Below the pieces are notes generated by a model. The model did not search any database. It had not been told where the DNA came from and saw nothing but the letters and a program-made list of their open reading frames with translations. Made by a program: the position numbers and the translations under genes. Positions 46,893 to 56,131 of a stretch of DNA of 64,000 nt are shown here, piece after piece (position 1 is the stretch's first letter; each line of letters opens with the position of its first letter). Origin of the DNA: Pseudomonadota bacterium (GTDB taxonomy: Bacteria; Pseudomonadota; Alphaproteobacteria; Acetobacterales; Acetobacteraceae); assembly GCA_021809435.1 (NCBI GenBank), contig JAKBAD010000010.1, positions 1 through 64,000 on the forward strand, read 5' to 3'.

Positions 46893-46961
46893 ATCGCTCT
46901 CCTTGGCAGTTTAAGCCAGATATAAGCGTACCACGCGGGAAACCAAAGAGGGTGAAACAGT

Positions 46962-46992
46962 AAACCCCGCCGCGTTGCCGCAGGCGGGGTTT
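46962..46992 (-). terminator. terminator downstream of small hypothetical gene
   Basis: AAACCCCGCC (46962-46971) pairs with GGCGGGGTTT (46983-46992) over ten bases. It lies beyond the end of the leftward small gene at 47027 and before msrB. The T-run on the minus strand is short. Confidence 0.6.
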
Positions 46993-47026
46993 GGTTAGCG
47001 TGTGCCGCCTGGGGTGTGGTTCAGCT

Positions 47027-47191
47027 TCACACCTTGTGGGCGTCGGCGGCCAGCTTGTCGAGGCTCAGCGCGCGCCAGCGGGCGAGGGTGGCTTCCCGGG
47101 CGGGCTTACCGTCCTGCAACGACGCGGCGATCAGCCGGTCGATCACGGCGGTGCGCAGCTCGGCTTCGGTTTTCAGCATGTTGGCAGGCAT
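47027..47191 (-). CDS. small hypothetical protein
   Basis: A 54-residue protein starting MPANMLKTEAELRTAVI and continuing with a charged helical part. GGAG lies eight bases before the ATG at 47191. In-frame starts upstream (47218 or 47260) are possible. Downstream terminator and separate spacing support a real gene. Function unknown. Confidence 0.5.
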   Translation of the reverse strand: MPANMLKTEAELRTAVIDRLIAASLQDGKPAREATLARWRALSLDKLAADAHKV

Positions 47192-47409
47192 GGGGGTAAC
47201 TCCGAATTCTCTTTCCATCTGGACGAACCGTCCATGAACAATGTTTTCCCGCTCAACCAAGGCAGCATTAAGGCGGCTCCTTGAAAGGATTGTGACAGAT
47301 TAAATTTTTTGTGTGCCGTCGGATTCCAGGCTTTCGGCCCGCCCGACCCCATGGCTAAATTTTAACAGCTTGTTATAAAGCCGCGTCTGCTTTGCGTTCG
47401 GGTTTTTCC

Positions 47410-47799
47410 ATGCCGCTGCCTGCTGTTTTTCGTATAATTCTGGCATTTTCGGGGTTGGCTGGGTTGGCGGCGTGCGCGCCTGGTGGAGAAGACGCCGCCG
47501 CCTCTGGCACCATGGTGCCGGTGAACATCGCGGCGCTCTCCGGGGCAACACCCGCGGTCATCAACGCCGATTTCGGCCCCCCCACATTGCTGCGGGTCGA
47601 TGGCCCAGCCCAGGTCTGGCTCTACCATTCCGCCAGTTGCGGCATGGACCTGTTTCTCTACCCCGATGCCACCGGCACGCCGCGCGTGACCTCGGTGGTT
47701 CCCGATGGTACCGACCCGCAAGCCTGTGTCGAGAGCTTTCAGCGCGCGCCCACGACCGCGGCCGCTTTGTCCGTTCACGCCGCGGCCTCCTATGACTGA
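47410..47799 (+). CDS. hypothetical lipoprotein
   Basis: A 129-residue envelope protein. A hydrophobic signal ends in the lipobox LAGLAAC at about residue 21. The mature part has two further Cys residues (in YHSASCGMDLFLYPDATG and DPQACVESFQ), which could form a disulfide in the periplasm. A TTG start at 47392 would add six residues and is less likely. No family is recognised. Confidence 0.65.
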   Translation: MPLPAVFRIILAFSGLAGLAACAPGGEDAAASGTMVPVNIAALSGATPAVINADFGPPTLLRVDGPAQVWLYHSASCGMDLFLYPDATGTPRVTSVVPDGTDPQACVESFQRAPTTAAALSVHAAASYD

Positions 47800-47869
47800 G
47801 CCGGTGGCCGCGAGGCTGGAGCCCTCACGCCTGGCCTGATAAGGTAGCCCCGGATAACGGGAGCTACGC

Positions 47870-48814
47870 ATGTCCTCACTCAAGGTCGCGGTGCAGATGG
47901 ACCCTCTGCACGCCATCGACATCACCGCCGACTCGACTTTCGCCCTGATGCTGGAAGCCCAGCATCGCGGCCATAGCCTTTTCTATTATGAAGTCCCCCA
48001 TATGTGGCTGGATGGTCCGGCCCTCAAAGCCCGGATCAAGCCTGTGCGGGTCAAGCCGGTGGCTGGGGCCCACCACGAGTTCGGCGCCGAGGAGATCACC
48101 GACCTCTCGGCGATGGATGTCGTGCTGATGCGCCAGGATCCGCCCTTTGACATGGCCTACATCACCGCGACTCATCTGCTCGAGCATATCCACCCCAAAA
48201 CCCTGGTGGTGAACGACCCCAAATCAGTGCGCAACGCACCCGAAAAGCTGCTGGTCACCCATTTCCCCGAATTGATGCCGCCAACTCTGGTCACCTGGGA
48301 CCGCGCCGCGATCCGCGATTTCCGCGCCCGGCACCAAGACATCATCGTCAAGCCGTTATTTGGCAATGGCGGCATCGGCGTGTTCCGCATCAAGCCTGAT
48401 GACGAAAATCTCGGCGCGCTGCTCGACATGTTCTTCGCCGCCTCGCGTGAACCGCTCATGGTGCAGCGCTATGAACCCGCCGTCCGGGCCGGTGACAAGC
48501 GCATCATTCTGGTCGATGGCGAGGCGCAAGGCGCGATCAACCGCGTGCCCGTGGCCGGTGATTCGCGCTCGAACATGCATGCTGGCGGCCGGCCAGAGCC
48601 CACCAAACTCACCCGTCGTGAGCACGAGATTTGCGAAGCCATCGGCCCGACCTTACGCGCGCAGGGGCTGATCTTCACGGGTATCGATGTAATTGGTGAT
48701 TATTTAACCGAAATCAACGTCACATCACCCACCGGCTTGCAGCAAATCGCGCGGTTCGACGGCGTCAATCTCGCGGCCTCGATCTGGGATGTGATCGAGG
48801 CCAAGCGGGGATAA
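47870..48814 (+). CDS. gshB: glutathione synthase
   Basis: Joins gamma-glutamylcysteine and glycine, using ATP, to form glutathione. The 314-residue ATP-grasp enzyme begins LKVAVQMDPLHAIDITADST and contains IIVKPLFGNGGIGVFRI (ATP loop), PSRFP-like RGDKRIILVDGE (seen as AGDKRIILVDGEAQGA), and LTEINVTSPTGLQQI. GGGAG lies before the ATG. Glutathione links to the formaldehyde-handling alcohol dehydrogenase at the window end. Confidence 0.96.
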   Translation: MSSLKVAVQMDPLHAIDITADSTFALMLEAQHRGHSLFYYEVPHMWLDGPALKARIKPVRVKPVAGAHHEFGAEEITDLSAMDVVLMRQDPPFDMAYITATHLLEHIHPKTLVVNDPKSVRNAPEKLLVTHFPELMPPTLVTWDRAAIRDFRARHQDIIVKPLFGNGGIGVFRIKPDDENLGALLDMFFAASREPLMVQRYEPAVRAGDKRIILVDGEAQGAINRVPVAGDSRSNMHAGGRPEPTKLTRREHEICEAIGPTLRAQGLIFTGIDVIGDYLTEINVTSPTGLQQIARFDGVNLAASIWDVIEAKRG

Positions 48815-48825
48815 CCAGCAAAATA

Positions 48826-48856
48826 GCGCGGGGGCTTGTCGGTAAAGTCCCCGCGC
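48826..48856. terminator. terminator between convergent gshB and folB
   Basis: A 12-bp stem (48826-48837 with 48845-48856, one G-T pair) with GC-rich base lies between the converging genes. A run of As precedes folB on the plus strand, giving a T-run for minus-strand transcripts to a limited degree. Confidence 0.6.
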
Positions 48857-48869
48857 CGCAAAAACCTGA

Positions 48870-49232
48870 TTATTTTTCAACCGTCAGATTATACCCGATG
48901 CTCTCGACATCTGGGTAGATGTCGGGCTTGCGCGTGTGGATGCTGACGCGCGTCACCTCGGGCCGCGAGAGGCAAAATTCAGCTATGTCGTGGGTCAGTG
49001 TCTCCTGCAGTTCGTAATGACCGGCATCCACCAGTTTTTGAATTTCGGTGTGCAGAAAACGATAATCGAGCACGGCCGAGATGTCGTCCTGGCGTGGTCG
49101 CCGGGGGTTGGCGAGCGTCAGTTCCACATCAATCAGCAGACGTTGCCGGTTCTCGCGCTCAAAATCATGCACGCCAATCGACGCGCTGACCACCAGCCCG
49201 CGCAAAACCAGAGAAGCCTCATATTTCAGCAT
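48870..49232 (-). CDS. folB: dihydroneopterin aldolase
   Basis: Cleaves dihydroneopterin to 6-hydroxymethyl-dihydropterin and glycolaldehyde in folate synthesis. The 120-residue protein has LRGLVVSASIGVHDFERENRQ-type N-terminal strand (LVVSASIGVHDFE), a DYRFLHTEI segment and EVTRVSIHTRKPD. The start at 49232 overlaps the end of the upstream SDR gene by 14 bases and has GGAGAAAG eight bases upstream. The longer frame to 49298 has no support. Confidence 0.92.
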   Translation of the reverse strand: MLKYEASLVLRGLVVSASIGVHDFERENRQRLLIDVELTLANPRRPRQDDISAVLDYRFLHTEIQKLVDAGHYELQETLTHDIAEFCLSRPEVTRVSIHTRKPDIYPDVESIGYNLTVEK

Positions 49233-49992
49233 TGCGCGCGTCTTTCTCCAAAAACACCACATCACGCGGCCGGCGCTGCAGCACCTGTCCGCCATCAATC
49301 ACCAGCGTCTGGCCGTGATAGGCCGGGCTGGCCAGAATAAAATCAACGGCATTGCATATCTGCTCTGGCGTGCAGCCTTTGCCCATCGGGTTATTGGCGT
49401 GCGAGCGTTCGAACTCCGCCTCCGTCTGCAGCCCCGAGATGAGCGTGATGCCGGGCGCTATGCCGGCCACGCGCAAGGTCGGCGCCAAGCTCATGGCCTG
49501 CATCTGAATCATGCCCTGTAACGCCACTTTCGAGAGTGTGTAGGAAAAATAATCAGGATTAATACCAAACACCTTGTTGTCGACAATCGAGATGGCGACG
49601 CCACGCGCCGCCCGCCCGACCAGCGCCCGGTGGAAATGCTGGGTGAGCATCGCCGGCGCGAACAGGTTGACGCGCATATTGCGCTCCAGCGCCTCGTAGG
49701 TGGCGGTGCCGGCTTTGTCGAATATGAAATCCGAGGCATTGTTAATCAGTAGCCCGAGCGGGCAGACTGCCTCTGCGCGCTCCACCAACCCCAGCACCGC
49801 CGCCTCATCGCCCAGATCAGCCTGGAGCAACGTCGCTCGCCCGCCGGTGGCCTCGATCGCGGCCTTCACCTCTTCCGCGCCCACGCCCGAGCTGTGGTGG
49901 TGGATGAATACATGCCACCCCTTGCCCCCCAAATGCCGCGCCATGGCCGCGCCCAGCCGTTTGCCCCCGCCCGTGATCAGCACGCCCTGCAT
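49219..49992 (-). CDS. SDR-family reductase, pteridine-reductase/FolM-like
   Basis: A 257-residue short-chain dehydrogenase/reductase. It has the cofactor loop VLITGGGKRLGAAMARHL with an Arg pattern common in NADPH-dependent pteridine reductases, LINNASDFIFDKAG, and the catalytic YTLSKVALQGM. Operon position overlapping folB supports a dihydromonapterin or dihydrofolate reductase role (FolM/PTR1-like), which is inference from context. Confidence 0.85.
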   Translation of the reverse strand: MQGVLITGGGKRLGAAMARHLGGKGWHVFIHHHSSGVGAEEVKAAIEATGGRATLLQADLGDEAAVLGLVERAEAVCPLGLLINNASDFIFDKAGTATYEALERNMRVNLFAPAMLTQHFHRALVGRAARGVAISIVDNKVFGINPDYFSYTLSKVALQGMIQMQAMSLAPTLRVAGIAPGITLISGLQTEAEFERSHANNPMGKGCTPEQICNAVDFILASPAYHGQTLVIDGGQVLQRRPRDVVFLEKDARNAEI

Positions 49993-50127
49993 ATCTGCCC
50001 TTTCATATTATGTCCGCCGAGATAATCACTTCTCCCCCACTCTCCAAGCCCGCCGGGGAGATGAAAAAAACCTTGCTGCCAGGGCCGGAAGCGCCTATAT
50101 CGGCGCCAACACAACCCGCTTCTTGCA

Positions 50128-50158
50128 GAGGGTGGCCTTAAGGGCCGCCTTTTTTATT
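50128..50158 (+). promoter_or_regulatory. hairpin with T-run in the rimP leader (possible attenuator)
   Basis: GGTGGCC (50131-50137) pairs with GGCCGCC (50143-50149, one G-T pair), followed by TTTTTTATT. This sits about ten bases before the rimP ATG, inside the leader of the rimP-nusA-infB operon. It has the form of an intrinsic terminator, so premature termination (attenuation) or the end of a short upstream RNA is possible. Confidence 0.5.
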
Positions 50159-50165
50159 GGACCAA

Positions 50166-50693
50166 ATGACCAACGATAACCGCCCCGTGCTCACCGGCCT
50201 CGAAGGCCGCATCGCCGACATTATTGTCGAGCCCCTGGAAGCCCAGGGCTATGAGCTGGTGCGCGTACAGGTGACCGGCACCGAAACGCCGACCGTGCAA
50301 ATCATGGCCGACCGGGCCGACGGCGCGGCCTTCACGCTCGATGATTGCGAAGTGCTTTCGCGCCTGCTCTCGGCGGTGCTCGATGTCGAGGACCCGATCA
50401 CGAGCGCCTGGAACCTGGAAGTCTCGTCGGCGGGCATCGACCGGCCGCTGACCCGCACCAAGGATTTCGTCAAATATGCCGGATTCGATGCCCGAATCGA
50501 GCTGAATTTCCCCGGCCCCAATGGCCGCAAGCGTTTTTCCGGCGTGCTGATGGGGGCCGATTCTGATATCGTGCACCTCAAGCTGGAAAATGGTGAGGTC
50601 GTCGAGCTCAAGCGTGCCGACATCCGCAAGGCCAGGCTCGTGCTCACCGATGCGCTGATCGAGTTTACCACCACCCCCAAAGTGACCAACTGA
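50166..50693 (+). CDS. rimP: ribosome maturation factor RimP
   Basis: Assists late assembly of the 30S subunit. The 175-residue protein starts MTNDNRPVLTGLEGRIADII and includes VEPLEAQGYELVRVQ, LDVEDPITSAWNLEVSSAGI and DRPLTRTKDFVKYAGFDARI, all typical. It is the first gene of the conserved rimP-nusA-ylxR-infB-rbfA operon, directly after a hairpin with T-run. Confidence 0.95.
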   Translation: MTNDNRPVLTGLEGRIADIIVEPLEAQGYELVRVQVTGTETPTVQIMADRADGAAFTLDDCEVLSRLLSAVLDVEDPITSAWNLEVSSAGIDRPLTRTKDFVKYAGFDARIELNFPGPNGRKRFSGVLMGADSDIVHLKLENGEVVELKRADIRKARLVLTDALIEFTTTPKVTN

Positions 50694-50710
50694 AGACCTA
50701 GAGGACGCAC

Positions 50711-52231
50711 ATGGATACCTCAGTCAACCGCCCGGAATTGCTGCTTGTGGCCGATGCCGTGGCGCGGGAGAAGCAGATAGAGCGCGAGGATGTGCTGGTG
50801 GCGATGGAGCAGGCGATCCAGAAAGCCGGCCGCGCCAAGTACGGTCACGAAAAGGATATCCGCGCCGTCATCGACCGCAAGAGCGGTGAGGTGAAGCTCT
50901 CGCGCTGGACCGAGATCGTGGAAGCCGTGGAGAACGAGGAAACGCAGATCCCCGTTGCCATCGCCAAGAAATTCGCGCCCGAGAAGAATGTCGGCGATTA
51001 TCTGGTTGACCCGCTGCCGCCCATCGATTTCGGCCGCATCGCCGCCCAGACCGCCAAGCAGGTGATCGTGCAGAAGGTCCGCGAATATGAGCGCACCAAG
51101 CAGTATAACGAGTTCAAGGACCGTGTCGGCGAGATCATCAACGGCGTGGTCAAGCGCACCGAATACGGCAACCTGATGGTCGATCTCGGCCGCGCCGAGG
51201 CGCTGCTGCGGCGCGATGAATGCATTCCCCGTGAGAATCTGAAAAACGGCGACCGTGTGCGCGCTTACATTTATGATGTGCGCGAAGAGCTCCGCGGCCC
51301 GCAAATCTTCCTCTCGCGCACCCATCCTGGCTTTTTGGCCAAGCTGTTCGCCCAGGAAGTGCCCGAAATTTACGACGGCATCATCGAGATCAAGGCCGTC
51401 TCGCGTGACCCGGGGTCGCGTGCCAAAATGGCGGTCATCTCGCGCGATGCCTCGATCGACCCGGTCGGCGCCTGCGTTGGTATGCGTGGCTCGCGCGTGC
51501 AGGCGGTGGTGGCCGAGCTGCAAGGCGAGAAGATCGACATCATCCCCTGGTCGCCCAACGTCGCCACATTCGTGGTCAACGCCCTGGCGCCCGCCGAGGT
51601 TTCCAAGGTCGTGATGGACGAAGAAGCTGGGCGGGTTGAAGTCGTGGTGCCCGATAACCAGCTGTCACTGGCCATTGGCCGGCGTGGCCAGAATGTGCGT
51701 CTGGCGTCTCAGCTCACCCGCTGGGACATTGATATCCTGACCGAAGCCGAGGAATCGGAGCGCCGTCAGGAAGAGTTCCGCCGTAAGACTGGCCTGTTCG
51801 TCACGGGGCTCGATGTTGATGACGTCATCGCTGGCTTGCTGGTGCAGGAAGGGTTCGAGACCGTCGAGGATCTTGCTGCCATCGAGATGGATGAAATCGC
51901 CTCCATTGAAGGCTTCGATGAGAATGTCGCCGCCGAACTGCAGCGCCGCGCCAATGCCTATCTCGAGCGCCAGGCCGCCGAGCTGGAGGAGAAGCGCGTC
52001 GAGCTGGGGGTGAGCGACGACATCGCCGCCTTCGAGGTTTTCTCCGCCAAGGATTTGATCTCGCTTGGCGAGAAAGGCGTGAAGACGCTCGATGACCTGG
52101 CGGACCTCGCCGGTGATGAGCTGGTGGAGATTCTGGGCGCCGAGGTGATGACCGAGGAGCAGGCCAATGAGGTGATCATGGCCGCGCGCGCCCACTGGTT
52201 TGAAGGCGAGGAGGGCGGTGACAACGCTTGA
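50711..52231 (+). CDS. nusA: transcription termination/antitermination factor NusA
   Basis: Binds RNA polymerase and RNA to control pausing, termination and antitermination. The 506-residue protein has the N-terminal domain (about 1-130), S1 domain ([17 protein letters not shown] onward), two KH domains ([20 protein letters not shown] marks the second), and an acidic C-terminus with helix-hairpin-helix repeats (about 360-500). It begins 17 bases after rimP with GAGGA before the ATG. Confidence 0.97.
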   Translation: MDTSVNRPELLLVADAVAREKQIEREDVLVAMEQAIQKAGRAKYGHEKDIRAVIDRKSGEVKLSRWTEIVEAVENEETQIPVAIAKKFAPEKNVGDYLVDPLPPIDFGRIAAQTAKQVIVQKVREYERTKQYNEFKDRVGEIINGVVKRTEYGNLMVDLGRAEALLRRDECIPRENLKNGDRVRAYIYDVREELRGPQIFLSRTHPGFLAKLFAQEVPEIYDGIIEIKAVSRDPGSRAKMAVISRDASIDPVGACVGMRGSRVQAVVAELQGEKIDIIPWSPNVATFVVNALAPAEVSKVVMDEEAGRVEVVVPDNQLSLAIGRRGQNVRLASQLTRWDIDILTEAEESERRQEEFRRKTGLFVTGLDVDDVIAGLLVQEGFETVEDLAAIEMDEIASIEGFDENVAAELQRRANAYLERQAAELEEKRVELGVSDDIAAFEVFSAKDLISLGEKGVKTLDDLADLAGDELVEILGAEVMTEEQANEVIMAARAHWFEGEEGGDNA

Positions 52232-52832
52232 CATCGACATTGAGCCAGACCCCGAAACGGGCCCCCTGCGCCGCTGCCTGGTAACCAGACGCCAGGGCCG
52301 CCGGGAAGAAATGCTCCGCTTCGTGGTTGCCCCCACGGGTGAGTTGCTGTTCGATGTCACCGCGACCCTGCCAGGCCGGGGCTATTGGTTAAGCGCCGAG
52401 GCTGGCGTACTGGATCAGGCCATCCGGCGGGGCGTGTTTCCCCGGGCGGCCAAGGCGGCACTCAAACTGCCCGCCGATCTGGGGGCGCTGGTGCGCGGCG
52501 TGCTCACCCGCCGGATAGCCGAGCTGCTGGGCTTGGCGCGCCGGGGCGGGGCGGTGGTGTCGGGGTTCGAGAAGGCGCGGGAATGGTTGACCCAGAACCG
52601 CGCCGGGCTGGTGGTACAGGCGTGCGATGGCAGCGCCCAGGAGCGAGCCCGGTTTCTGGGCCGTGCCGAGGTGCCGGTGGTCACGCCGCTTGGCGCCGCG
52701 GCACTGGGGCAGGTGTTGGGGCGCGAGCAGGCTGTGCATGTGGTGGTGGCGCCGGGCAGGCTGGCCCGGATGATAGAAGTTGAGGCGCGGCGCCTTCAGG
52801 GTGTTGCGGTGAATGAAACAAGCGGGCAGTAG
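52218..52832 (+). CDS. YlxR-L7Ae fusion RNA-binding protein
   Basis: A 204-residue protein joining an N-terminal YlxR/DUF448 domain (PLRRCLVTRRQGRREEMLRF, then GRGYWLSAEAGVLDQAI) to a C-terminal L7Ae/YlxQ-like domain (ELLGLARRGGAVVSGFEKAR onward). In other bacteria these are two genes between nusA and infB; the fused form is common in alphaproteobacteria. Start is GTG 52218, overlapping nusA by 14 bases, with GGAGG just ahead. Probably acts on RNA or ribosomes; exact role unknown. Confidence 0.9.
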   Translation: MTTLDIDIEPDPETGPLRRCLVTRRQGRREEMLRFVVAPTGELLFDVTATLPGRGYWLSAEAGVLDQAIRRGVFPRAAKAALKLPADLGALVRGVLTRRIAELLGLARRGGAVVSGFEKAREWLTQNRAGLVVQACDGSAQERARFLGRAEVPVVTPLGAAALGQVLGREQAVHVVVAPGRLARMIEVEARRLQGVAVNETSGQ

Positions 52833-52888
52833 AGCCCAACCAGACCAGGGCGACCTGGCCTGAGACTGTAGATGGACCGGATTAAAAC

Positions 52889-55654
52889 ATGACCGACGGC
52901 AACGACCAGAATGAATCCAAAGGCAGGCTCTCGCTGCGCCCGGCGGCGCGCGGGGATGCAGGGCATACTGTCGATGCCGGCTCCGTACGCCAGAGCTTTT
53001 CGCATGGCCGCTCGAAAGTGGTGCAGGTCGAGGTGCGCAAGAAGCGCGGCGCCGGCCCAGCCCCCGCGGGCAGCCCGGCCGCGCCCGAAGCGCCGCGCCC
53101 CGCCGCCCCGCTGAGCCTGCGCCAGCAGGGCGGCGAGTCGCGCGGCAGTGCCACGCCGGCTCAGGGCGGCAACCAGCCGGGCACTGCCCCGCGTCAGCGC
53201 GCCGCGGCCGCTGGCCCGGGTGGCCGCGCCCTTACGGCGGCCGAGCAGGCCAACCGCCAGCGCGTGCTCCAGGCCGCTGCCCAGCGTGAGGCTGAGCGGC
53301 GCGAGCAGGAAAAAATTTCCATCCTTTCGGCGGCCGAGGAAGCGCGCCGCAAGGCCGAAGAGGACGCCCGCCTCGCCGCCGAGGCCGAGGCCCGTCAGGC
53401 GGCTGAAGCCGAAGAGGCGCGCCGCAAGGCCGAAGAAGAAGCCCGGATGAACGTGGCGCAGCAAGCGGCGCCCGCCGTCAGCGCCCCGGCGGCGGCCGCG
53501 CCCACGCCGGCTGCCCGTCCCGCCGCGCCGGCTCCCCGTCCCGGCCAGCCGGCCGCTCGTCCTGGTGCCCCTGCGCGCCCCGGTCAGCCGGTGGCCCGCC
53601 CTGGCGCCCCGGCGCCCGGTGCCGTGCGCGAAACGCTGCAACTCAAAACCGGCCGCGCCGAGGAAGAGGAAGAAGCGCCGCGCCGCCGCGTCGCCACGCC
53701 GTTGCCCAAGCGTGGCACTCCGGTGGCGCCCGCCAAGAAGGGCGTCGCCGATAACCGTCGCTCTGGCCGGATCGACGTGCAGGCCGCCATCGAGGGTGAG
53801 GACGAAAAGACCCGCTCGCTCGCCTCCGTGCGCCGCCAGCGTGAGCGCGAGCGCCGTCAGGCCGAGCTTGAGCGTCTGCGCTCGGATGGCGTGAAGGTGG
53901 TGCGCGAAGTCGTGCTCCCCGAAACCATCACGGTGCAGGAGCTGGCCAACCGCATGGCCGCCCAGGGCCGCGATGTGGTGCGCGCGCTGATGAAGATGGG
54001 CGTGATGGCCACCATTACCCAGGCCATCGACGCCGACACGGCCGAGCTGGTGGTCACCGAATTCGGCCACAAGGTTCGCCGCGTCGCCGATTCGGATGTC
54101 GAAATCGGTCTGGAAGGTGAAGAAGACACCGACGCCGACCTGCTGCCGCGCCCGCCTGTGGTCACCATCATGGGCCATGTCGATCACGGTAAAACCTCCC
54201 TGCTCGACGCGCTGCGCCACACCGATGTGGCGGCTGGCGAGGCTGGCGGCATTACCCAGCATATCGGCGCCTATCAGGTCACCTTGCCTTCGGGTCAGGC
54301 GATCACCTTCCTCGACACGCCCGGCCACGAGGCCTTCACCGCCATGCGCGCCCGCGGCGCCGCCGCGACCGACATCGTGGTGCTGGTGGTGGCCGCCGAT
54401 GATGGCGTGATGCCCCAGACCATCGAGGCCATCAAACACGCCAAGGCCGCCGGCGTGCCCATCATCGTGGCGATCAACAAGATCGACCGCCCTGGCGCCG
54501 ACCCCACCCGTGTTCGCAACGAGCTGCTGCAATACGAGATCGTGGTCGAGGACATGGGTGGCGACACCATGGATGTTGAGGTTTCCGCGCTCAAAAAACT
54601 CAATCTCGACAAGCTCCAGGAAGCCATCCTGCTGCAGGCCGAGGTGCTCGAGCTGCGCGCCAACCCCAACCGCGCCGCCGAAGGCGCGATCATCGAAAGC
54701 CGGCTCGACAAGGGCCGCGGCCCCGTCGCCACCGTGCTTGTGCAGAAAGGCACGTTGCATCAGGGCGAGATCGTGGTCGCCGGCGCCCAGTGGGGCCGTG
54801 TGCGCGCCATGCTCGACGATAAAGGGCAGCAGATCAAAGATGCCGGCCCGTCCCTGCCGGTCGAGATTCTCGGCCTCTCAGGAGCGCCGACCGCTGGCGA
54901 GCCGTTTGTGGTGGTCGAGAATGAAGGCCGCGCCCGCGAGATCGTGGAATATCGCCAGGCCAAGCTGCGTGAGCGCCAGGTGGCGGCGCAGACCGCCCTG
55001 CGCGGCACCATGGAAGAGATGCTCGCCCGCATTCAGGCTGGTGCGCAGAAGGAAGTGGCCGTGCTCATCAAGGCCGACGTGCAAGGCTCGGCCGAGGCCA
55101 TTGCGGTGGTGCTGGGCAAGCTCGGCAACGAGGAAGTGCGCGTGCGCATCATGTATTCGGGGGTCGGCCAGATCACCGAGAGCGATGTACAGCTGGCGAA
55201 AGCCTCCGATGGCATCATCATCGGCTTCAATGTCCGCGCCAACGTCCAGGCCCGCGAGCTGGCACAGCGCGAGGGCGTGGATATCCGCTACTTCTCCATC
55301 ATCTACGAAGTGGCCGACGATATCGAGAAGCTGGTCAAGGGCAAGCTCGCCCCCATCGAGCGCGAGAAATTCCTCGGCTATGCCGAGATCCGCCAGGTGT
55401 TCAACATCACCAAGACCGGCAAGGTCGCGGGTTGTTACGTCACCGAGGGCGTGGTCAAGCGTGGTTGTGGCGTGCGCCTGCTGCGTGATAACGTGGTCAT
55501 CCACCAGGGCGAGCTCTCGCAGCTCAAGCGCTTCAAGGATGACGTGAAGGAAGTGGCCCGCGGCTATGAATGCGGCCTGTCCTTCGCCGGCTTCCAGGAT
55601 CTGCGCGAGGGTGACGTGGTCGAGTGCTACGAGACCGAGATTATTGCGCCCTGA
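52889..55654 (+). CDS. infB: translation initiation factor IF-2
   Basis: A GTPase that places initiator tRNA on the 30S subunit. The 921-residue protein has a long Ala/Pro/Arg/Glu-rich N-terminal part (about 50-320, including a charged helix with EEARRKAEE repeats), the IF2_N domain ([20 protein letters not shown]), and the G domain with GHVDHGKTS (about 428), DTPGHEAF (about 476) and NKIDRPGAD (about 530). Domains II-IV follow. It lies between ylxR and rbfA in the usual operon. The N-terminal DNA is very GC-rich and gives long false antisense frames. Confidence 0.97.
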   Translation: MTDGNDQNESKGRLSLRPAARGDAGHTVDAGSVRQSFSHGRSKVVQVEVRKKRGAGPAPAGSPAAPEAPRPAAPLSLRQQGGESRGSATPAQGGNQPGTAPRQRAAAAGPGGRALTAAEQANRQRVLQAAAQREAERREQEKISILSAAEEARRKAEEDARLAAEAEARQAAEAEEARRKAEEEARMNVAQQAAPAVSAPAAAAPTPAARPAAPAPRPGQPAARPGAPARPGQPVARPGAPAPGAVRETLQLKTGRAEEEEEAPRRRVATPLPKRGTPVAPAKKGVADNRRSGRIDVQAAIEGEDEKTRSLASVRRQRERERRQAELERLRSDGVKVVREVVLPETITVQELANRMAAQGRDVVRALMKMGVMATITQAIDADTAELVVTEFGHKVRRVADSDVEIGLEGEEDTDADLLPRPPVVTIMGHVDHGKTSLLDALRHTDVAAGEAGGITQHIGAYQVTLPSGQAITFLDTPGHEAFTAMRARGAAATDIVVLVVAADDGVMPQTIEAIKHAKAAGVPIIVAINKIDRPGADPTRVRNELLQYEIVVEDMGGDTMDVEVSALKKLNLDKLQEAILLQAEVLELRANPNRAAEGAIIESRLDKGRGPVATVLVQKGTLHQGEIVVAGAQWGRVRAMLDDKGQQIKDAGPSLPVEILGLSGAPTAGEPFVVVENEGRAREIVEYRQAKLRERQVAAQTALRGTMEEMLARIQAGAQKEVAVLIKADVQGSAEAIAVVLGKLGNEEVRVRIMYSGVGQITESDVQLAKASDGIIIGFNVRANVQARELAQREGVDIRYFSIIYEVADDIEKLVKGKLAPIEREKFLGYAEIRQVFNITKTGKVAGCYVTEGVVKRGCGVRLLRDNVVIHQGELSQLKRFKDDVKEVARGYECGLSFAGFQDLREGDVVECYETEIIAP

Positions 55655-55673
55655 AGCCTGAGAGGAGGCGCTT

Positions 55674-56084
55674 ATGAAACGCGCAGCGAACGGGGGCGGG
55701 CACAGCGCCGCTCCCAGCCAGCGCCAGTTGCGGGTCGGTGAGGAAATCCGCCACGCTCTGGCCGAGGTGCTGATCCGCACCGAATTCCGTGACCCTGATC
55801 TGGCCCATGCCCATATCACGGTCTCCGAGGTGCGCATGTCGCCTGACCTCAAGCATGCGGCGGTGTTCGCCAGCGTGCTGGGCAACCAAGATATCCGCCC
55901 GCTCCTGCCCGCCTTGCGCCGGGTTGCGCCGTATTTGCGCGCTCAGCTCGCCCCCAAGCTCAAGCTGCGTGTGGTGCCCGATATTAAGTTCCTGGCCGAT
56001 GAGGCGCTGGATGAAGCCAGCAAGATCAACGCCCTGCTGCACACGCCCGCGGTGGCCCGCGATCTAGGGCCCGAGGAAACCTGA
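55674..56084 (+). CDS. rbfA: 30S ribosome-binding factor RbfA
   Basis: Helps 16S rRNA processing and cold adaptation. The 136-residue protein shows RQLRVGEEIRHALAEVLIR, the KH-type core HITVSEVRMSPDLKHAAVF and LKLRVVPDIKFLADEALDEA. GAGGAGG lies before the ATG. The usual downstream truB, rpsO and pnp genes do not follow; a Sua5-type gene comes next instead. Confidence 0.95.
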   Translation: MKRAANGGGHSAAPSQRQLRVGEEIRHALAEVLIRTEFRDPDLAHAHITVSEVRMSPDLKHAAVFASVLGNQDIRPLLPALRRVAPYLRAQLAPKLKLRVVPDIKFLADEALDEASKINALLHTPAVARDLGPEET

Positions 56085-56131
56085 CGCTGCGCACCCGCCG
56101 CCTGACCGCCTCCCAGATCGACGAGGCCGCC

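Noticed and set aside
50070-50130. Resemblance to the SRP (4.5S) RNA loop near GGGCCGGAAGCGCC
   Set aside because: Only a short GCCGGAAG-like stretch matches. The conserved asymmetric loop and helix partners could not be built.
52796-54760. 654-residue antisense frame opposite infB
   Set aside because: It lies wholly over infB, whose protein is unmistakable. The antisense product is low-complexity Gly/Arg/His-rich, as expected of GC-rich shadow frames.
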